Source of the DNA: Alphaproteobacteria bacterium
GTDB taxonomy: Bacteria > Pseudomonadota > Alphaproteobacteria > Micropepsales > Micropepsaceae
Direction: 5' to 3'
Assembly: GCA_017308375.1 (NCBI GenBank)
Contig: JAFKEW010000044.1
Location: 62,001-126,000 of the forward strand
Length of the DNA: 64,000 nucleotides
In this document: piece by piece, positions 51,237-61,753 of the stretch
How positions within the stretch are numbered: position 1 is the stretch's first letter
Layout of the letters: each line of letters starts with the position of its first letter
Translations under genes and position numbers: made by a program
Notes under the pieces: model-generated
What the model was told of the DNA's origin: nothing
Databases searched by the model: none
The model's input: the letters and a program-made list of their open reading frames with translations, nothing else

Positions 51237-54205
51237 GCCTCATCCTCCTCCCAGACGGAAAGCTGCCATTCGCGCACGCGCGCCAGATGGTCGTAATCGC
51301 CGTCCGCCTTGGTGGATACCGGAATCACGCGCGGCGGATAGGGATGCGCGGCATCGTCAAACTGCGCAATGCGCGTGGAGAGATAGTCCATCGCCCTGTT
51401 CGTCAGCGCTCCGGCATTGCCGATGGTGATGATTTTCCCCGGCGGATTGCCGCCACCAAGCTGGATGTAAATCAGGTCAACCGGCGTCAGCGCGGCGATG
51501 TCCACGAATTTTCCGCCTGCCAGCATTGCCGCCTCCAGCGGGAGCTGCGGCGCCAGAAGCGTTTCAACCTGTCTGTTGGTTGGCGGCCTTCCAGTCTTGT
51601 AATCGATCACCGCGCCTTCGCCGCCCGGCAATTCGTCAATCCGGTCCGCCCGCCCGTGCAGCACGAAATCGCCACCGGGTGCGGGAATTGTCATTTCGCC
51701 GCGCTTTTCCAGATGCCGTTTGACGATGGCCGCCTCTCTGCCGCGTTCGCTGGCGACGAACCACTGTGCAGCGCGCAGAAAGCGTGGCCGCCAGATGGCC
51801 AGAATGGATTTCGGAATGGCGAATTCCGCGAACACGGCATCAGCGATTTCTATTAACCGTTTCTCCGCGTCAGCCGGCAAAGCGCCGGGACAGGCGATCA
51901 GAAATTTTTCCAGCGCACGATGAATGAGGGTGCCGCGCTCGCGCGGGCCGAACGGCGCTTCCAGCGGGTCGAGCGGCTTCAGCTTCAGAATGTGCCTGGC
52001 ATAGATGGCATAGGGGTCGCGCAGCCAGGTTTCGATCTCCGTCACCGAAAGCTTTCGCGGCCGCAACGCCACGGCTGGTGTGGGCCGCGGCTTTTCGATC
52101 CGCGTCACGTTTTCGGGCTGCAACAGGTGCTGTGCAATGCCGGTATAATCCGTTCCCGCGGTCAGCTTTTCTTCGCAGTTGAGGCCGCGCGCCAGTTGCA
52201 ACAGACGCTGCAGCCAGCGCGAAGTGACGGTTGGCGCACCGTCCGCCTTGCGCGAACGGGTCAGGTAAACGCGCGGGCCCGCCGCCAGTGTGGCAAAGTC
52301 ATGCGCGGCAAGGCCGATGGCCCGCTCCGGCGATTCCAGTTGCAATTGCCGCCGCATCGGCCGCGACAGCCATGGGTCGATCGCGGCATGGGCTGGCCAT
52401 GTGCCTTCGTTCAAGCCGCCCAGCACCATCACATCATGGCGCTGCAGGCGTGCTTCCAATGGGCCCAGAATGAAAAGCCGCGGGTGCTGCCCAAAGCGCG
52501 GGCGCACGCTGCGCTCCAGCGCGAATTGCCGGAACAATTGCGCGTAGGAACCGGGCGTCATCGGCAGCAGCCGGGCTGCCGCTTCCCCCATCTGGGCCAG
52601 GAATTCCCGCGCCGTCAGCCCCGCATCGCCGCGCCATAACCGGTCTGCACCGCCCTGTTTATCGTCCGCGGCCAATACTTCCGCCGCTGCCAGATGTGCG
52701 GCGACCGCATCGCCCAATTGCGCGGGCCCGTTCAAGATATTCGTCAGCGGCTGCAGTGTTGCGGCGATGCGCTCGAACCATGGTGCCACGGCGGGATCGC
52801 AAGGGGCGCTTCTGTCGCCGGTCTGCCGCGTGATCGCGCGCCTGATACCGTCCGCACCTGCGTCCGGCGCCGGTCCGCGCAAACAGAGGTCGAGTGCGCG
52901 CACCATATGAAGGTGATGTCCTCGCGCCGTACCGCCTGCGGCCAATGGATGTTTCAACAGTGCCAACAATGGCACTGGTGCGAATTTGCTCTCGGCGGCT
53001 TCGGCGATCAGGCACAGAAATGCACCGCTTGGTGTGTGTGCCAAGGGCCGCCCGGCGGAATCGTCGATGGCGATCCCGAACCGCTCCATTTCGGCGGCCA
53101 CACGGCGGGCCAGCGCGCGGTCCGGCGTCACAAGCGCCGCCGTCCGCGTTTCGCTTTCCAGAACCTCGCGCAGGATCAGCGCGATGGCGCGGGCTTCTTC
53201 CGCCGGATCGGCTGCTTCGATCAGCGTCAACCCATCGAAAGCCGCCGCCATCTGTGTGCCGCGTTTTTCCACCAATGCGCGCCAGGCATCGGTGGTTGGT
53301 GCGGGCCGCAGCGTTTCGCTCAACAATTCTTCGCGTATGCCTGCCGGTTTCGCCCCCGGCCATAACTTCACATCTTCCCGCGTCAGTCCCATCCGCATCA
53401 GCAATTGCTTCATGCCGAATTGTGGGTGGCCTTCATCGGCGCCTGCCCAACTCTTTTCGTCCAGCGTGGTGTCGAGCGCGGGCAGAACGACCGCGCCTTG
53501 CGGAAGCGTCGCGATGACGCCCAGCAATCCGGCCGTGGCGGGAATGCTGCCGGTGGAGCCCGCGGCGATCACGGGCGCCTGCGGCGGGTGCGCGGCAAGG
53601 CGCTGCGCCAGTGCCCGGAGCGCCGCATTTCGGTGCGCCGCGCGGTCCAGTGCGCCTTCCTCCGCCAGAATATCCGGCCAGTGCGTCACCAGAAGCGAAA
53701 GAAATTCACGTGCTTCGGCCCAATGCTCGGCCAATCCTTCGGGGGTCAGCGATTGCAACGCGGAAAGTGCGACGCCCTCGGTCTGCATATCGTCCAGAAA
53801 TCCGGCCAGGCTGCGTGCCAATGCCGCCGCGCGCACGAAGGCGATCTCCTGGCCGGTTTTGCTACGCTCCCACTGCGCGATCAGGGTTGCCAGCAACAGA
53901 ACGCGCCGTACCGGCGCGATTGGCGGCGCAAGGGCCAAATCCTCTCCTTGCGGATCGAACAGGAAATCGTCTTCTTCCACATTGCCGAGCGGGCGGATAT
54001 CCGGCAGCAAGGCCGCGCCGCCCAGTTGCGCGGCAAAGGCGTCGCTCAGGGTGCGGACCGCGCGCCGCGTCGGCACATAAATGGTGGTTGCGGCCAGTTC
54101 GAGGGGGGCGGCTCCGGCGCCGGTCTGCGCAATCATGCCGCGCGCCATTGCCTCTGCAAAGGCCTCACCGGCCGGAATGGTGAAGACGTTTGCGCGTTTT
54201 GCCAT
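51233..54205 (-). CDS. addB: Double-strand break repair nuclease AddB
   Basis: 990 residues from ATG 54205. Inactivated helicase-like N-terminal part, then a RecB-type nuclease domain with GRADRIDELPGGEGAVIDYKTGRPP near 905-930. Typical of the alphaproteobacterial TIGR02786 form, which lacks iron-sulfur cysteines. The ATG overlaps the murU stop (TGATG), and its stop overlaps addA. Confidence 0.93.
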   Translation of the reverse strand: MAKRANVFTIPAGEAFAEAMARGMIAQTGAGAAPLELAATTIYVPTRRAVRTLSDAFAAQLGGAALLPDIRPLGNVEEDDFLFDPQGEDLALAPPIAPVRRVLLLATLIAQWERSKTGQEIAFVRAAALARSLAGFLDDMQTEGVALSALQSLTPEGLAEHWAEAREFLSLLVTHWPDILAEEGALDRAAHRNAALRALAQRLAAHPPQAPVIAAGSTGSIPATAGLLGVIATLPQGAVVLPALDTTLDEKSWAGADEGHPQFGMKQLLMRMGLTREDVKLWPGAKPAGIREELLSETLRPAPTTDAWRALVEKRGTQMAAAFDGLTLIEAADPAEEARAIALILREVLESETRTAALVTPDRALARRVAAEMERFGIAIDDSAGRPLAHTPSGAFLCLIAEAAESKFAPVPLLALLKHPLAAGGTARGHHLHMVRALDLCLRGPAPDAGADGIRRAITRQTGDRSAPCDPAVAPWFERIAATLQPLTNILNGPAQLGDAVAAHLAAAEVLAADDKQGGADRLWRGDAGLTAREFLAQMGEAAARLLPMTPGSYAQLFRQFALERSVRPRFGQHPRLFILGPLEARLQRHDVMVLGGLNEGTWPAHAAIDPWLSRPMRRQLQLESPERAIGLAAHDFATLAAGPRVYLTRSRKADGAPTVTSRWLQRLLQLARGLNCEEKLTAGTDYTGIAQHLLQPENVTRIEKPRPTPAVALRPRKLSVTEIETWLRDPYAIYARHILKLKPLDPLEAPFGPRERGTLIHRALEKFLIACPGALPADAEKRLIEIADAVFAEFAIPKSILAIWRPRFLRAAQWFVASERGREAAIVKRHLEKRGEMTIPAPGGDFVLHGRADRIDELPGGEGAVIDYKTGRPPTNRQVETLLAPQLPLEAAMLAGGKFVDIAALTPVDLIYIQLGGGNPPGKIITIGNAGALTNRAMDYLSTRIAQFDDAAHPYPPRVIPVSTKADGDYDHLARVREWQLSVWEEDEA

Positions 54206-54930
54206 CACGGTTCGGGATCGCGCGCAGCCAGAAAATCTTCCGCCTGCTTCAGCGCGCCGGGCCGGTCGATATGCATCCAGATGCCGTCCAGCCGCGTGCC
54301 ATAGAGGCGGTTGCGCGCAATGGCGCGGTCCCACAGCGGATTGATCGAAAAGCGCCCGCCGGGTGCGCCGTCGAACAGGCGCGGGTGCACGATCTGCACG
54401 CCGATCCAGACGAACGGCGCAATGCTCTGCTCATGCACGCGCGTCAGATGGCCTTCCGCATCCATCAGAAAATCGCCGCCGCCGTCATAGCAGAGCGCAT
54501 GGCTGGTGGCCGCGAGCAGCATCAGCGCGTCCATCTTCCGTGCGTCCCATCGGGCCGCCAATTGCGCCAGCGCAGGTCCTGCGCCTTCCACCCACACCGA
54601 ATCCGAATTGTGGGTGTAGAACGGCTCACCCCTGAAAATGGAAAGCGCCTTGAAGATACCGCCGCCGGAATCGAGCAACGCCTCGCTCTCGTCGGAGATG
54701 ATGAATTCCGCGTCCTTGCGTTTGGCCAGATGGGTTTTCACCATCTCCGCATGATGATGCACATTGACCACGATGGTGGTGACACCGGCGCCGATCAGCC
54801 GGTCGATGGCATGGTCTATCAATGCGCGGCCGTTCACCATCACAAGCGGCTTCGGTCTGTCGTCGGTCAGCGGGCGCATCCGTGTGCCGAGCCCGGCGGC
54901 CATGATCATTGCCCGTGTCGGTCCCGTCAT
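54205..54930 (-). CDS. murU: N-acetylmuramate-1-phosphate uridylyltransferase
   Basis: 241-residue nucleotidyltransferase: MIMAAGLGTRMRPLTDDRPKP near the start and HNSDSVWVEG with the metal aspartate. In the AmgK-MurU route it makes UDP-MurNAc from recycled MurNAc-1-phosphate, bypassing fosfomycin-sensitive synthesis. ATG 54930 overlaps the amgK stop, supporting the pairing. Confidence 0.85.
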   Translation of the reverse strand: MTGPTRAMIMAAGLGTRMRPLTDDRPKPLVMVNGRALIDHAIDRLIGAGVTTIVVNVHHHAEMVKTHLAKRKDAEFIISDESEALLDSGGGIFKALSIFRGEPFYTHNSDSVWVEGAGPALAQLAARWDARKMDALMLLAATSHALCYDGGGDFLMDAEGHLTRVHEQSIAPFVWIGVQIVHPRLFDGAPGGRFSINPLWDRAIARNRLYGTRLDGIWMHIDRPGALKQAEDFLAARDPEP

Positions 54931-56045
54931 GCCGCGGCCCCCCGCCGGTGCAGATTGTGGCGCGCCTCCGCCGGAATCGTCTTGTCGTACCAGTTGCGCA
55001 AGGGGCGGAGTGCCGGGTGCGCCAGATCGCGTTCGAGATAGCGCCACACCCGCGGCAAATAGCCGAGATAGCGCGGCTTGCCATCGCGCACGCAAAGCCG
55101 TGCAAAGATTCCGGCGATCTTCGCGTTGCGCTGGGCCGCTATCACCGCCATCGCGGCGGAGAGTTCCGCCGGATCCACTGCGTGGCCGTCCCGTTTCATG
55201 ATCTCGAGATAGTGTCCGGTCATTTTTTCTTTCAGGCTGGCCGAAACGTCGCGGCGGGCATCCTCCAGCAGGGAAATTATATCGTAAGCAGAAGAACCTG
55301 CCACTGCATCCTGAAAATCGATGATGCCGACGCGCTGGTGTCCCCTCTGCTCCGGCATCCAGATCAGGTTCTGCGCATGATAGTCGCGATGCACGAACAC
55401 GGCCGGGGTGCCCGCGATGCCTTGCAGCGTGGCACGCCACAACGCCTGATGCTCCGCGATCTCGTCTTGGTCCGCGGGCCGCCCCAATGCCAGCGGCAGA
55501 TACCATTCGGCCAGCAGACGGACTTCGGCCAATTGTGCGGTCTCGTCGTAGGCAAATAATGGGGTGCCTACACCGGTGCGCGCGGGCGCCGGCACCTGAT
55601 GCAACAGCGCCAACGCCTCGATCGCCGCCGCGTAGAGTGCCGTCTCATCGGCGCCTTCGGCAATCGCGTCGGCGTAGAGCGGCCCGTTCAACTCCTCCAT
55701 CAGCACAAGGCCCGCTGCCGGATCGGCCGCCAGGATTTGCGGTGTGTGCAGCCCGCGCCCGCGCAGGTAATCCGCGATGGCTATGAACCGCGTGCAGTCC
55801 GCGCCCGCCAGCCGTGCGACGGCGTTATAGCCCAGGCGCTCCCGCTCCTCGGCCGTGGCGCCGGGCGGGCAGGGCGGGGCCTCCGCATTCTGCGGCTGAT
55901 CCATCAGGATGGCGCTCTGTGTCCCTTTCGCTGTCCGGAAATAGCGCCGTGTCGAGGCGTCGCCCGGCAGCGGACTGATGGCCGCTCCGGCCCAGCCGGT
56001 TTTGTCCAGGAACTGGCGGATCACCGCGGAACGCTCAGCCGCCAT
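54927..56045 (-). CDS. amgK: Anomeric MurNAc/GlcNAc kinase
   Basis: 372 residues of the aminoglycoside phosphotransferase fold. Brenner-like HRDYHAQN at 219-226 and metal-binding DFQD at 243-246. Acts before MurU in peptidoglycan recycling. Its start lies 11 bases inside the end of tsaE. Confidence 0.88.
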   Translation of the reverse strand: MAAERSAVIRQFLDKTGWAGAAISPLPGDASTRRYFRTAKGTQSAILMDQPQNAEAPPCPPGATAEERERLGYNAVARLAGADCTRFIAIADYLRGRGLHTPQILAADPAAGLVLMEELNGPLYADAIAEGADETALYAAAIEALALLHQVPAPARTGVGTPLFAYDETAQLAEVRLLAEWYLPLALGRPADQDEIAEHQALWRATLQGIAGTPAVFVHRDYHAQNLIWMPEQRGHQRVGIIDFQDAVAGSSAYDIISLLEDARRDVSASLKEKMTGHYLEIMKRDGHAVDPAELSAAMAVIAAQRNAKIAGIFARLCVRDGKPRYLGYLPRVWRYLERDLAHPALRPLRNWYDKTIPAEARHNLHRRGAAA

Positions 56046-56517
56046 GGCCGCCCTGTCCGGGGTTCAGAAACCCAGCCCATTTTGCCGGGCCGGAAATGGC
56101 CGCCTTCCGGCCGCCTTCCGTTGTGATGGCAACACGAAGACGCGCCGCCGGCAGGCGGTCCGTTGCGCGCTCCGGCCATTCCACCAGGGTCACGTCATGC
56201 TCCAGCGCGTCGTCCAGGCCCAGCTCCTCGATTTCTTCCTCGTCCTCCACGCGATAAAGGTCGAAATGGCGCACCGGGAATCGCGTGGTTTCATAGGATT
56301 GTACGAGGGTGAAGGTCGGGCTGGGTACATCTTCCGTAACCCCCAGCGCCCGCAAAATGGCGCGCGCCAGCGTGGTCTTTCCCGCCCCCAGATCGCCTTC
56401 CAGGGCCACGCAATCGCCGGTCGCAAGCCCCGCGGCAATGCGCGCTGCCAGCGCGTTGCTCGCCGCCAGATTGTCCAACGGCCATTGCATTGAAAATCCG
56501 GTCTTTTCAGGGTCCAT
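56035..56517 (-). CDS. tsaE: tRNA threonylcarbamoyladenosine ATPase TsaE
   Basis: 160 residues; Walker A GDLGAGKTT at 41-49, PSPTFTLVQSY near 65-75, HFDLYRVEDEEEIEELGLDD. Needed with TsaB/C/D for the t6A modification. First gene of the tsaE-amgK-murU-addB-addA run, all overlapping. A later ATG at 56490 is possible. Confidence 0.93.
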   Translation of the reverse strand: MDPEKTGFSMQWPLDNLAASNALAARIAAGLATGDCVALEGDLGAGKTTLARAILRALGVTEDVPSPTFTLVQSYETTRFPVRHFDLYRVEDEEEIEELGLDDALEHDVTLVEWPERATDRLPAARLRVAITTEGGRKAAISGPAKWAGFLNPGQGGHGG

Positions 56518-56634
56518 TGCGTGGTTCTAGCGCGGGGCACGCGGGCGGGCAAAGCGCGCTGCGGCGGATTGCGCGGCGGCCATCTGTCATGGTACCGCCG
56601 ATTGAGAACAGGGTCGAAACAGGGGATTAGGCGA

Positions 56635-57843
56635 TTGCCGGAGCGTATTGTGATCATCGGTGCCGGTCAGGCTGGCGCCCAGGCGGTGGCCAGTCTGCGG
56701 TCCGGCGGCTTCACGGGTACGCTTACCATGGTGGGCGATGAGCCCTATCTGCCTTATCAGCGCCCGCCGCTTTCCAAGGCCTATCTTCAGGGCACGCTGG
56801 AGCGGGAACGCCTGTTCCTGAAGCCGGAAGCGTTTTATGCCGATGCGGCTTGCGAAATGCTGTTGAATGTTTCCGCCACGGCCATCGACCGCACGGCCAG
56901 AACTGTGGCGCTGTCGGATGGGCGCAGCCTTTCTTACGACAAACTGCTTCTGGCCACAGGCACGCGCGTGCGCCCCATTCCGGTGCCGGGTGCCGATCTT
57001 CCGGGAATTCATTATCTGCGCAGCATTGCCGATGTGGATCTGCTGCGGGCCGCGTTTCAGCCGGGCAGGCGCATCGCCATCGTCGGCGGTGGCTATATCG
57101 GGCTGGAGGTTGCCGCGGTCGCCGCCAAACATGGGCTGGATGTGTCGGTGTTCGAGGCGCTGGACCGTGTAATGGCGCGCGCCGTCTCACCGGTGATGTC
57201 CGATTTTTATCGGGGTGTTCACACCGCCGCCGGGGTGAAACTTCATCTGCGTACGGGTGTGGAGCGTTTTGAAGGGGCCGGCCGTCTGGAAGCGGTGCGC
57301 GCGGGCGGCGAATCTTATCCGGCAGATCTGGCGCTGGTCGGCATCGGCGTTATTCCGAATGCGGAGCTGGCTGCCGCCGCCGGTCTTGCGGTTGAGAACG
57401 GCATCGTGGTTGATCGCCATGCGGCCACAAGCGACCCTTCGATCTTCGCTGCCGGTGATTGCACCAGTCATCCGGGCCGCGAAGGCCGGAACATCCGGCT
57501 CGAATGCGTGCAGAACGCGATCGACCAGGCGAAATTTGCGGCGCTGGCCATGCTGGGCAAACCGGCCGTCTATAGTGAGGTGCCGTGGTTCTGGTCCGAT
57601 CAATATGATCTGAAGCTGCAGATGGCGGGGTTGGCACGGCCGGGCGATACGATCGTGCAGCGTGGCGATCCCGCGGCGCGGAAATTTGCCGTTTTCCATT
57701 TGCGCGAGGGCAAGGTCGCGGCGGTTGAGGCGGTCAACGCCGCCCCCGAATATCTTGTCGGGCGCAAACTGATTGGGGAAGGCACCCGTATCGATCCGGC
57801 AAGGCTTGCCGACACCACCATTGCCATGAAGAACATTGTCTGA
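56635..57843 (+). CDS. NAD(P)H-ferredoxin reductase (rhodocoxin/putidaredoxin reductase type)
   Basis: 402 residues from TTG 56635, chosen because the FAD motif IVIIGAGQAG begins six residues later and aggggatt precedes it. NAD motif VGGGYIGLEVA near 145, the FAD-binding FAAGDC near 275, and PWFWSDQYDLKLQ near 315-327 are the family marks. Adjacent ferredoxin makes a two-part electron chain; the P450 or oxygenase they serve is elsewhere. Confidence 0.9.
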   Translation: MPERIVIIGAGQAGAQAVASLRSGGFTGTLTMVGDEPYLPYQRPPLSKAYLQGTLERERLFLKPEAFYADAACEMLLNVSATAIDRTARTVALSDGRSLSYDKLLLATGTRVRPIPVPGADLPGIHYLRSIADVDLLRAAFQPGRRIAIVGGGYIGLEVAAVAAKHGLDVSVFEALDRVMARAVSPVMSDFYRGVHTAAGVKLHLRTGVERFEGAGRLEAVRAGGESYPADLALVGIGVIPNAELAAAAGLAVENGIVVDRHAATSDPSIFAAGDCTSHPGREGRNIRLECVQNAIDQAKFAALAMLGKPAVYSEVPWFWSDQYDLKLQMAGLARPGDTIVQRGDPAARKFAVFHLREGKVAAVEAVNAAPEYLVGRKLIGEGTRIDPARLADTTIAMKNIV

Positions 57844-58191
<348 letters not shown>

Positions 58192-58221
58192 ATTTCAGCG
58201 CGTTTTTTCCGTACGGCGGCG

Positions 58222-59082
58222 CTACGCCGTCGCCACCAGAAATTCCTCCGAATTGTCTGGCAGGCGCAAGCCGTCGCTTCGGCCCGCAAAATAACGCTGT
58301 GACAGGGCTGTGGCCGGTACATGCCGGACCTCGCGAAAGCCGCACTCGCGTGCCAGCGTCAGCATCTCCTCCGGCGTGAAAAAGCTGATGAAGGGCGTTC
58401 CACTTGCCCGTGCGCCCTTTTCCGCCTGCTGCGCTCCCTGACGCAATTCAGCATCCGAAAGTTCAAGCGGCAGCAGGAACGTCATTGCAAGCGTGGTCCC
58501 GTGGGCGAGCGAAGCGACGCGGCGCAGCGTGGCTGCAATGGCCTCCCGCGTCAGATACATGCTGACGCCGGTCGCGGCGACGATTGCCGGTTTTCCGGCA
58601 TCGAAGCCTGATGCTGTTAGCGATTTCAGCCAGTCTTCGCCCGCTTCGAAGTCGACCGGCACGAACCGCAGCCAATCCGGGATACCGAAGCCCAATTCGT
58701 GAAGCCGCTGCTGTTTCCAGACCTGGGGCCCGGGGCGATCGACCTCGAATATCGGCAGGCGTGATGCGATATCCGGCTTGCGCTGGGCGAATGTATCGAG
58801 CCCGGCGCCGAGGATGACGTATTGCTGGATGCTGCGGCCTACCTGTTCCAGCACCATATCTTCGACAAAGCGGGCTCGCGCCACAATCGAGGCACGAAAC
58901 GGGCGCGTACCGTGCGGATCCATGTCCGGACGGTTGCGCCAGCCTTCTTCCGGCGCGATCAGCTTGAGGCCGATCTCGTCTTCGAGGACATGCGGCGGCG
59001 GGTCGATTTCAACATGGAGCGCCCGCCACAGGGCGACGCGCACCGCCGTGCTCTCCGGTGCCGCGGTTTGGTCGTTGCGCAT
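58222..59082 (-). CDS. Class I SAM-dependent methyltransferase (TIGR00027/LCMT-like)
   Basis: 286 residues. RARFVEDMVLE near 70, the SAM-binding YVILGAGLDTFAQR near 86-99, FEVDRPGPQVWK and, later, GVSMYLTREAI match the leucine-carboxyl-methyltransferase-related group found in many bacteria. Substrate unknown. Frame runs on upstream into divL antisense; ATG 59082 starts the conserved part. Confidence 0.85.
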   Translation of the reverse strand: MRNDQTAAPESTAVRVALWRALHVEIDPPPHVLEDEIGLKLIAPEEGWRNRPDMDPHGTRPFRASIVARARFVEDMVLEQVGRSIQQYVILGAGLDTFAQRKPDIASRLPIFEVDRPGPQVWKQQRLHELGFGIPDWLRFVPVDFEAGEDWLKSLTASGFDAGKPAIVAATGVSMYLTREAIAATLRRVASLAHGTTLAMTFLLPLELSDAELRQGAQQAEKGARASGTPFISFFTPEEMLTLARECGFREVRHVPATALSQRYFAGRSDGLRLPDNSEEFLVATA

Positions 59083-59149
59083 CCGCGTCGTCTTCCCTTG
59101 GCCGGGCGGCACGCTTTTCGGTCCACACGCGTTATGCGGCGGCGGGCCG

Positions 59150-61570
59150 TCATTGTGCCGCGTGAATTTCCCGCTCGCTATCCGTGCCCGGTGTGCCGTC
59201 ATGGACCCGGCGTGGAACGTGGCAGCGTACCACGGTGCCAAGGTCCGGCCGGCTGTCGATTTCCACCCAGCCGTCGTGCAGTTCCACGAAGCGATTGACC
59301 AGCGCCAGCCCCAGGCCCGCACCGGCGCGCTGCCCCGAACGGCTTTTCGAGGCAAAGCGTTCGAACACATTGGCCTTCACTTCCGGCGCAATACCGGGAC
59401 CGGTATCGGCGACGGCGATCTGGACGTCTTCCTCTACAATGTCGCCGATCAGCGTGATGGTTCCGCCCCGTGGTGTGTATTTGAGCGCGTTGGACAGCAG
59501 ATTGAACACCACCTGCCGGATACGCCGCCCATCGGCAAGGAACACGCCTGCATCCTCCCGGCATTCCAGTTTAAGGTCGAGACCCACCTTGGCCGCCCAC
59601 TCACGCGCATGGCTCGCGACATCGGAGAGCAGGGCGTAAAGATCGATCCGTTCAAGCTCCAGCCGTAAAGCCCCGGATTCGATCAGCGCCAGATCGAGAA
59701 TATCGTTGACCAGACTGTGCAGGGTGTTCGCGCCGGTCACGATGGCCTGGATGTATTCCGTCTGCCGCTCGTTCAGCGCGCCGGGAATACCGCTCGCCAT
59801 ATGCTCGGCAAAACCCATGATCGTGTTCAGCGGTGTGCGCAGTTCATATGAAACATGCTTGATGAAGTCGGATTTCAGGCGGTCAGCGGCTTCCAGCGCA
59901 TTGTTGCGGTCCCTGAGCGCATTTTCGATCCGGAACCGGTCGGTGATGTCGGCAAACGTCACAAGCGTTGCGCCGTCTGGCAGCGGCGAAAGCGCGACCG
60001 AAAGAACGATGTGATCGTTGCGCTCGATCTCGCCCCAATCGCGGCGCCGTTCCGCGCCGGAAACGATGGTGTTGATCAATCTGTCCCAGATTGCCTGTTC
60101 GCCGAATTTCTCGACACAGGCGGTGGCGATGGTCCGCACATGCGGTTCGCCTTCCAGATCGCGCTCGCTCAGTTCCCAAAGGTGGGCGAAAGAGGCATTG
60201 GACAATTTCATTCGCCCATCCGGCCCGAACACGGCCACGCCTTCCTGCAACGTGTCCAGCGTTGCAGACTGCACCTTGATCAACGTGTTGTAGGAGCTTT
60301 CGAGCGTGATGCGCTCGGTGACATCCTCATACAGATAGGTCAGGCCGCCGAACGGGTGGGGCTGTGCCACCACGCGCAGCGTTCTGCCGCCCGGAACATG
60401 CCAGACGTCTTCTGACGGTTGTTCGCGCGCTTTCTGGTAAAGCGCAAGGCGCTCGCGCTTCCAGGCCTGGAAATCGCGCTGTTCCGGAAGTTTGCGGGCC
60501 TCACGCAGCCGGTCGAGAATGTCACCGTCGGACGGATGTTTGTCGAGCCAGTTGTCCGGCAACCCCCACAGCCGGACAAAGGCCTGGTTGTAGAAGCTCA
60601 GCTTCTGTACGCTGTCGAAAATCGCAACGGCGGTGGCGAGCTTGTCCAGTGTGTCGGCGTGGGCGTCGATGTGCTGTTGCAGGCGGGCTTCGGCCGCGGA
60701 AACATCGGTTACATCGATCGCCGTGCCGACCACCGCGCCGCCATCGAGCGGAATGTGTGAAAACGACAGCGCGTGACGATGACCGCCGGCAATCACATAG
60801 CGCCGGGACTCCTGCGGCGTGTTTTGACTGCGCGCCGCCGCGGCAAGGTCGCGTTCCGACCGGTCAAGCGCGGCCTGGTGGTTGCGCGCCGATTCCACAT
60901 TTGTTTCACCGGTGCTGCTGAGGAAGGCGCGGTTGCCCCAGACAAGTGCCGCCGTTCTGTCACGCAGCCAGACGGGCAGGGGAAGGGCGTCAAGAACCTG
61001 TTCGAAATCGGCCGCGGCGGCTGTCTTCTCGTCCTCTTCCTCCAGCCACACCGCGGCCATGCCGCCAACCGCGTGGCCGCGCACACGCGCTTTGCGCCCG
61101 CTTTTGGTGGCGGCGGTCAGGGTGAAGCGCGTACCGTCGCCCCCCAGATCATCCAGCGCCTTGGACAGTTGGGTGGCGTCAGCCCCTTCCAGGCAGGAAT
61201 CGAGTAACGCGTCGGCGCCGCGATAGGCATAAGGGCCGCTGCCGTCGCGGCCCCACACGATCAACGCTTCACGCCCGGCTGAGATCAGGGCATCGCGTTC
61301 GCCGACCGCTGCGCGTGCGCGGGCCCCTGATGAGCGGATATTGCGGCGAAACCGGTTGGCACGCTTTTGCTCGGCCAACGCCCATAGCGCGGCAGCAACC
61401 GCCAGCGCCGCTGCGCCGGTGGCCACGCCCATCGCCACGACGGTGGACGCTTCCATGGCCTGGGCGTGGACCGGCAATGGCAACAGCGCGGCTGCCGCAA
61501 CCGAAAAGCCCCAATGCTTGCCATGTGCCACGATGCCAAGCTTGGTTTTCTGTCCCTTGCTGGGACCCAT
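59150..61570 (-). CDS. divL: DivL-type PAS pseudo-histidine kinase
   Basis: 806 residues. One membrane helix (about 43-65), several PAS-like domains (about 185-290, 300-420, 430-545), then a HisKA-like dimerisation domain where the usual His is tyrosine: KHVSYELRTPLN with Tyr575. The ATPase domain is complete (NLLSNALKY, DTGPGIAP, GAGLGLALV). Y for H at this site, together with the tsaE-ahcY neighbourhood, identifies the Caulobacter DivL type, which modulates CckA through DivK in the cell-cycle pathway. Role here is by homology. Confidence 0.85.
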   Translation of the reverse strand: MGPSKGQKTKLGIVAHGKHWGFSVAAAALLPLPVHAQAMEASTVVAMGVATGAAALAVAAALWALAEQKRANRFRRNIRSSGARARAAVGERDALISAGREALIVWGRDGSGPYAYRGADALLDSCLEGADATQLSKALDDLGGDGTRFTLTAATKSGRKARVRGHAVGGMAAVWLEEEDEKTAAAADFEQVLDALPLPVWLRDRTAALVWGNRAFLSSTGETNVESARNHQAALDRSERDLAAAARSQNTPQESRRYVIAGGHRHALSFSHIPLDGGAVVGTAIDVTDVSAAEARLQQHIDAHADTLDKLATAVAIFDSVQKLSFYNQAFVRLWGLPDNWLDKHPSDGDILDRLREARKLPEQRDFQAWKRERLALYQKAREQPSEDVWHVPGGRTLRVVAQPHPFGGLTYLYEDVTERITLESSYNTLIKVQSATLDTLQEGVAVFGPDGRMKLSNASFAHLWELSERDLEGEPHVRTIATACVEKFGEQAIWDRLINTIVSGAERRRDWGEIERNDHIVLSVALSPLPDGATLVTFADITDRFRIENALRDRNNALEAADRLKSDFIKHVSYELRTPLNTIMGFAEHMASGIPGALNERQTEYIQAIVTGANTLHSLVNDILDLALIESGALRLELERIDLYALLSDVASHAREWAAKVGLDLKLECREDAGVFLADGRRIRQVVFNLLSNALKYTPRGGTITLIGDIVEEDVQIAVADTGPGIAPEVKANVFERFASKSRSGQRAGAGLGLALVNRFVELHDGWVEIDSRPDLGTVVRCHVPRRVHDGTPGTDSEREIHAAQ

Positions 61571-61753
61571 CCCGGGCCGCCCCCGATTCCATGCCGCGCG
61601 CGGCGAATCACTGTGGAATCAACATGATAGGCGGACAAACCCATCACGCAAGCCGATGTGGTTAAAAAATGGTAAAGGCCAAAATATGCGCAAGGCGGAC
61701 AGGGCTTGTGGCCCGCCCGCCTGACGCTGCTTTGATGGAGCGAATGCCCGCGA

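Noticed and set aside
49164..51296. 710-residue plus-strand ORF opposite addA
   Set aside because: Antisense frame produced by GC-rich codon use; no family features, and addA is unmistakable on the other strand.
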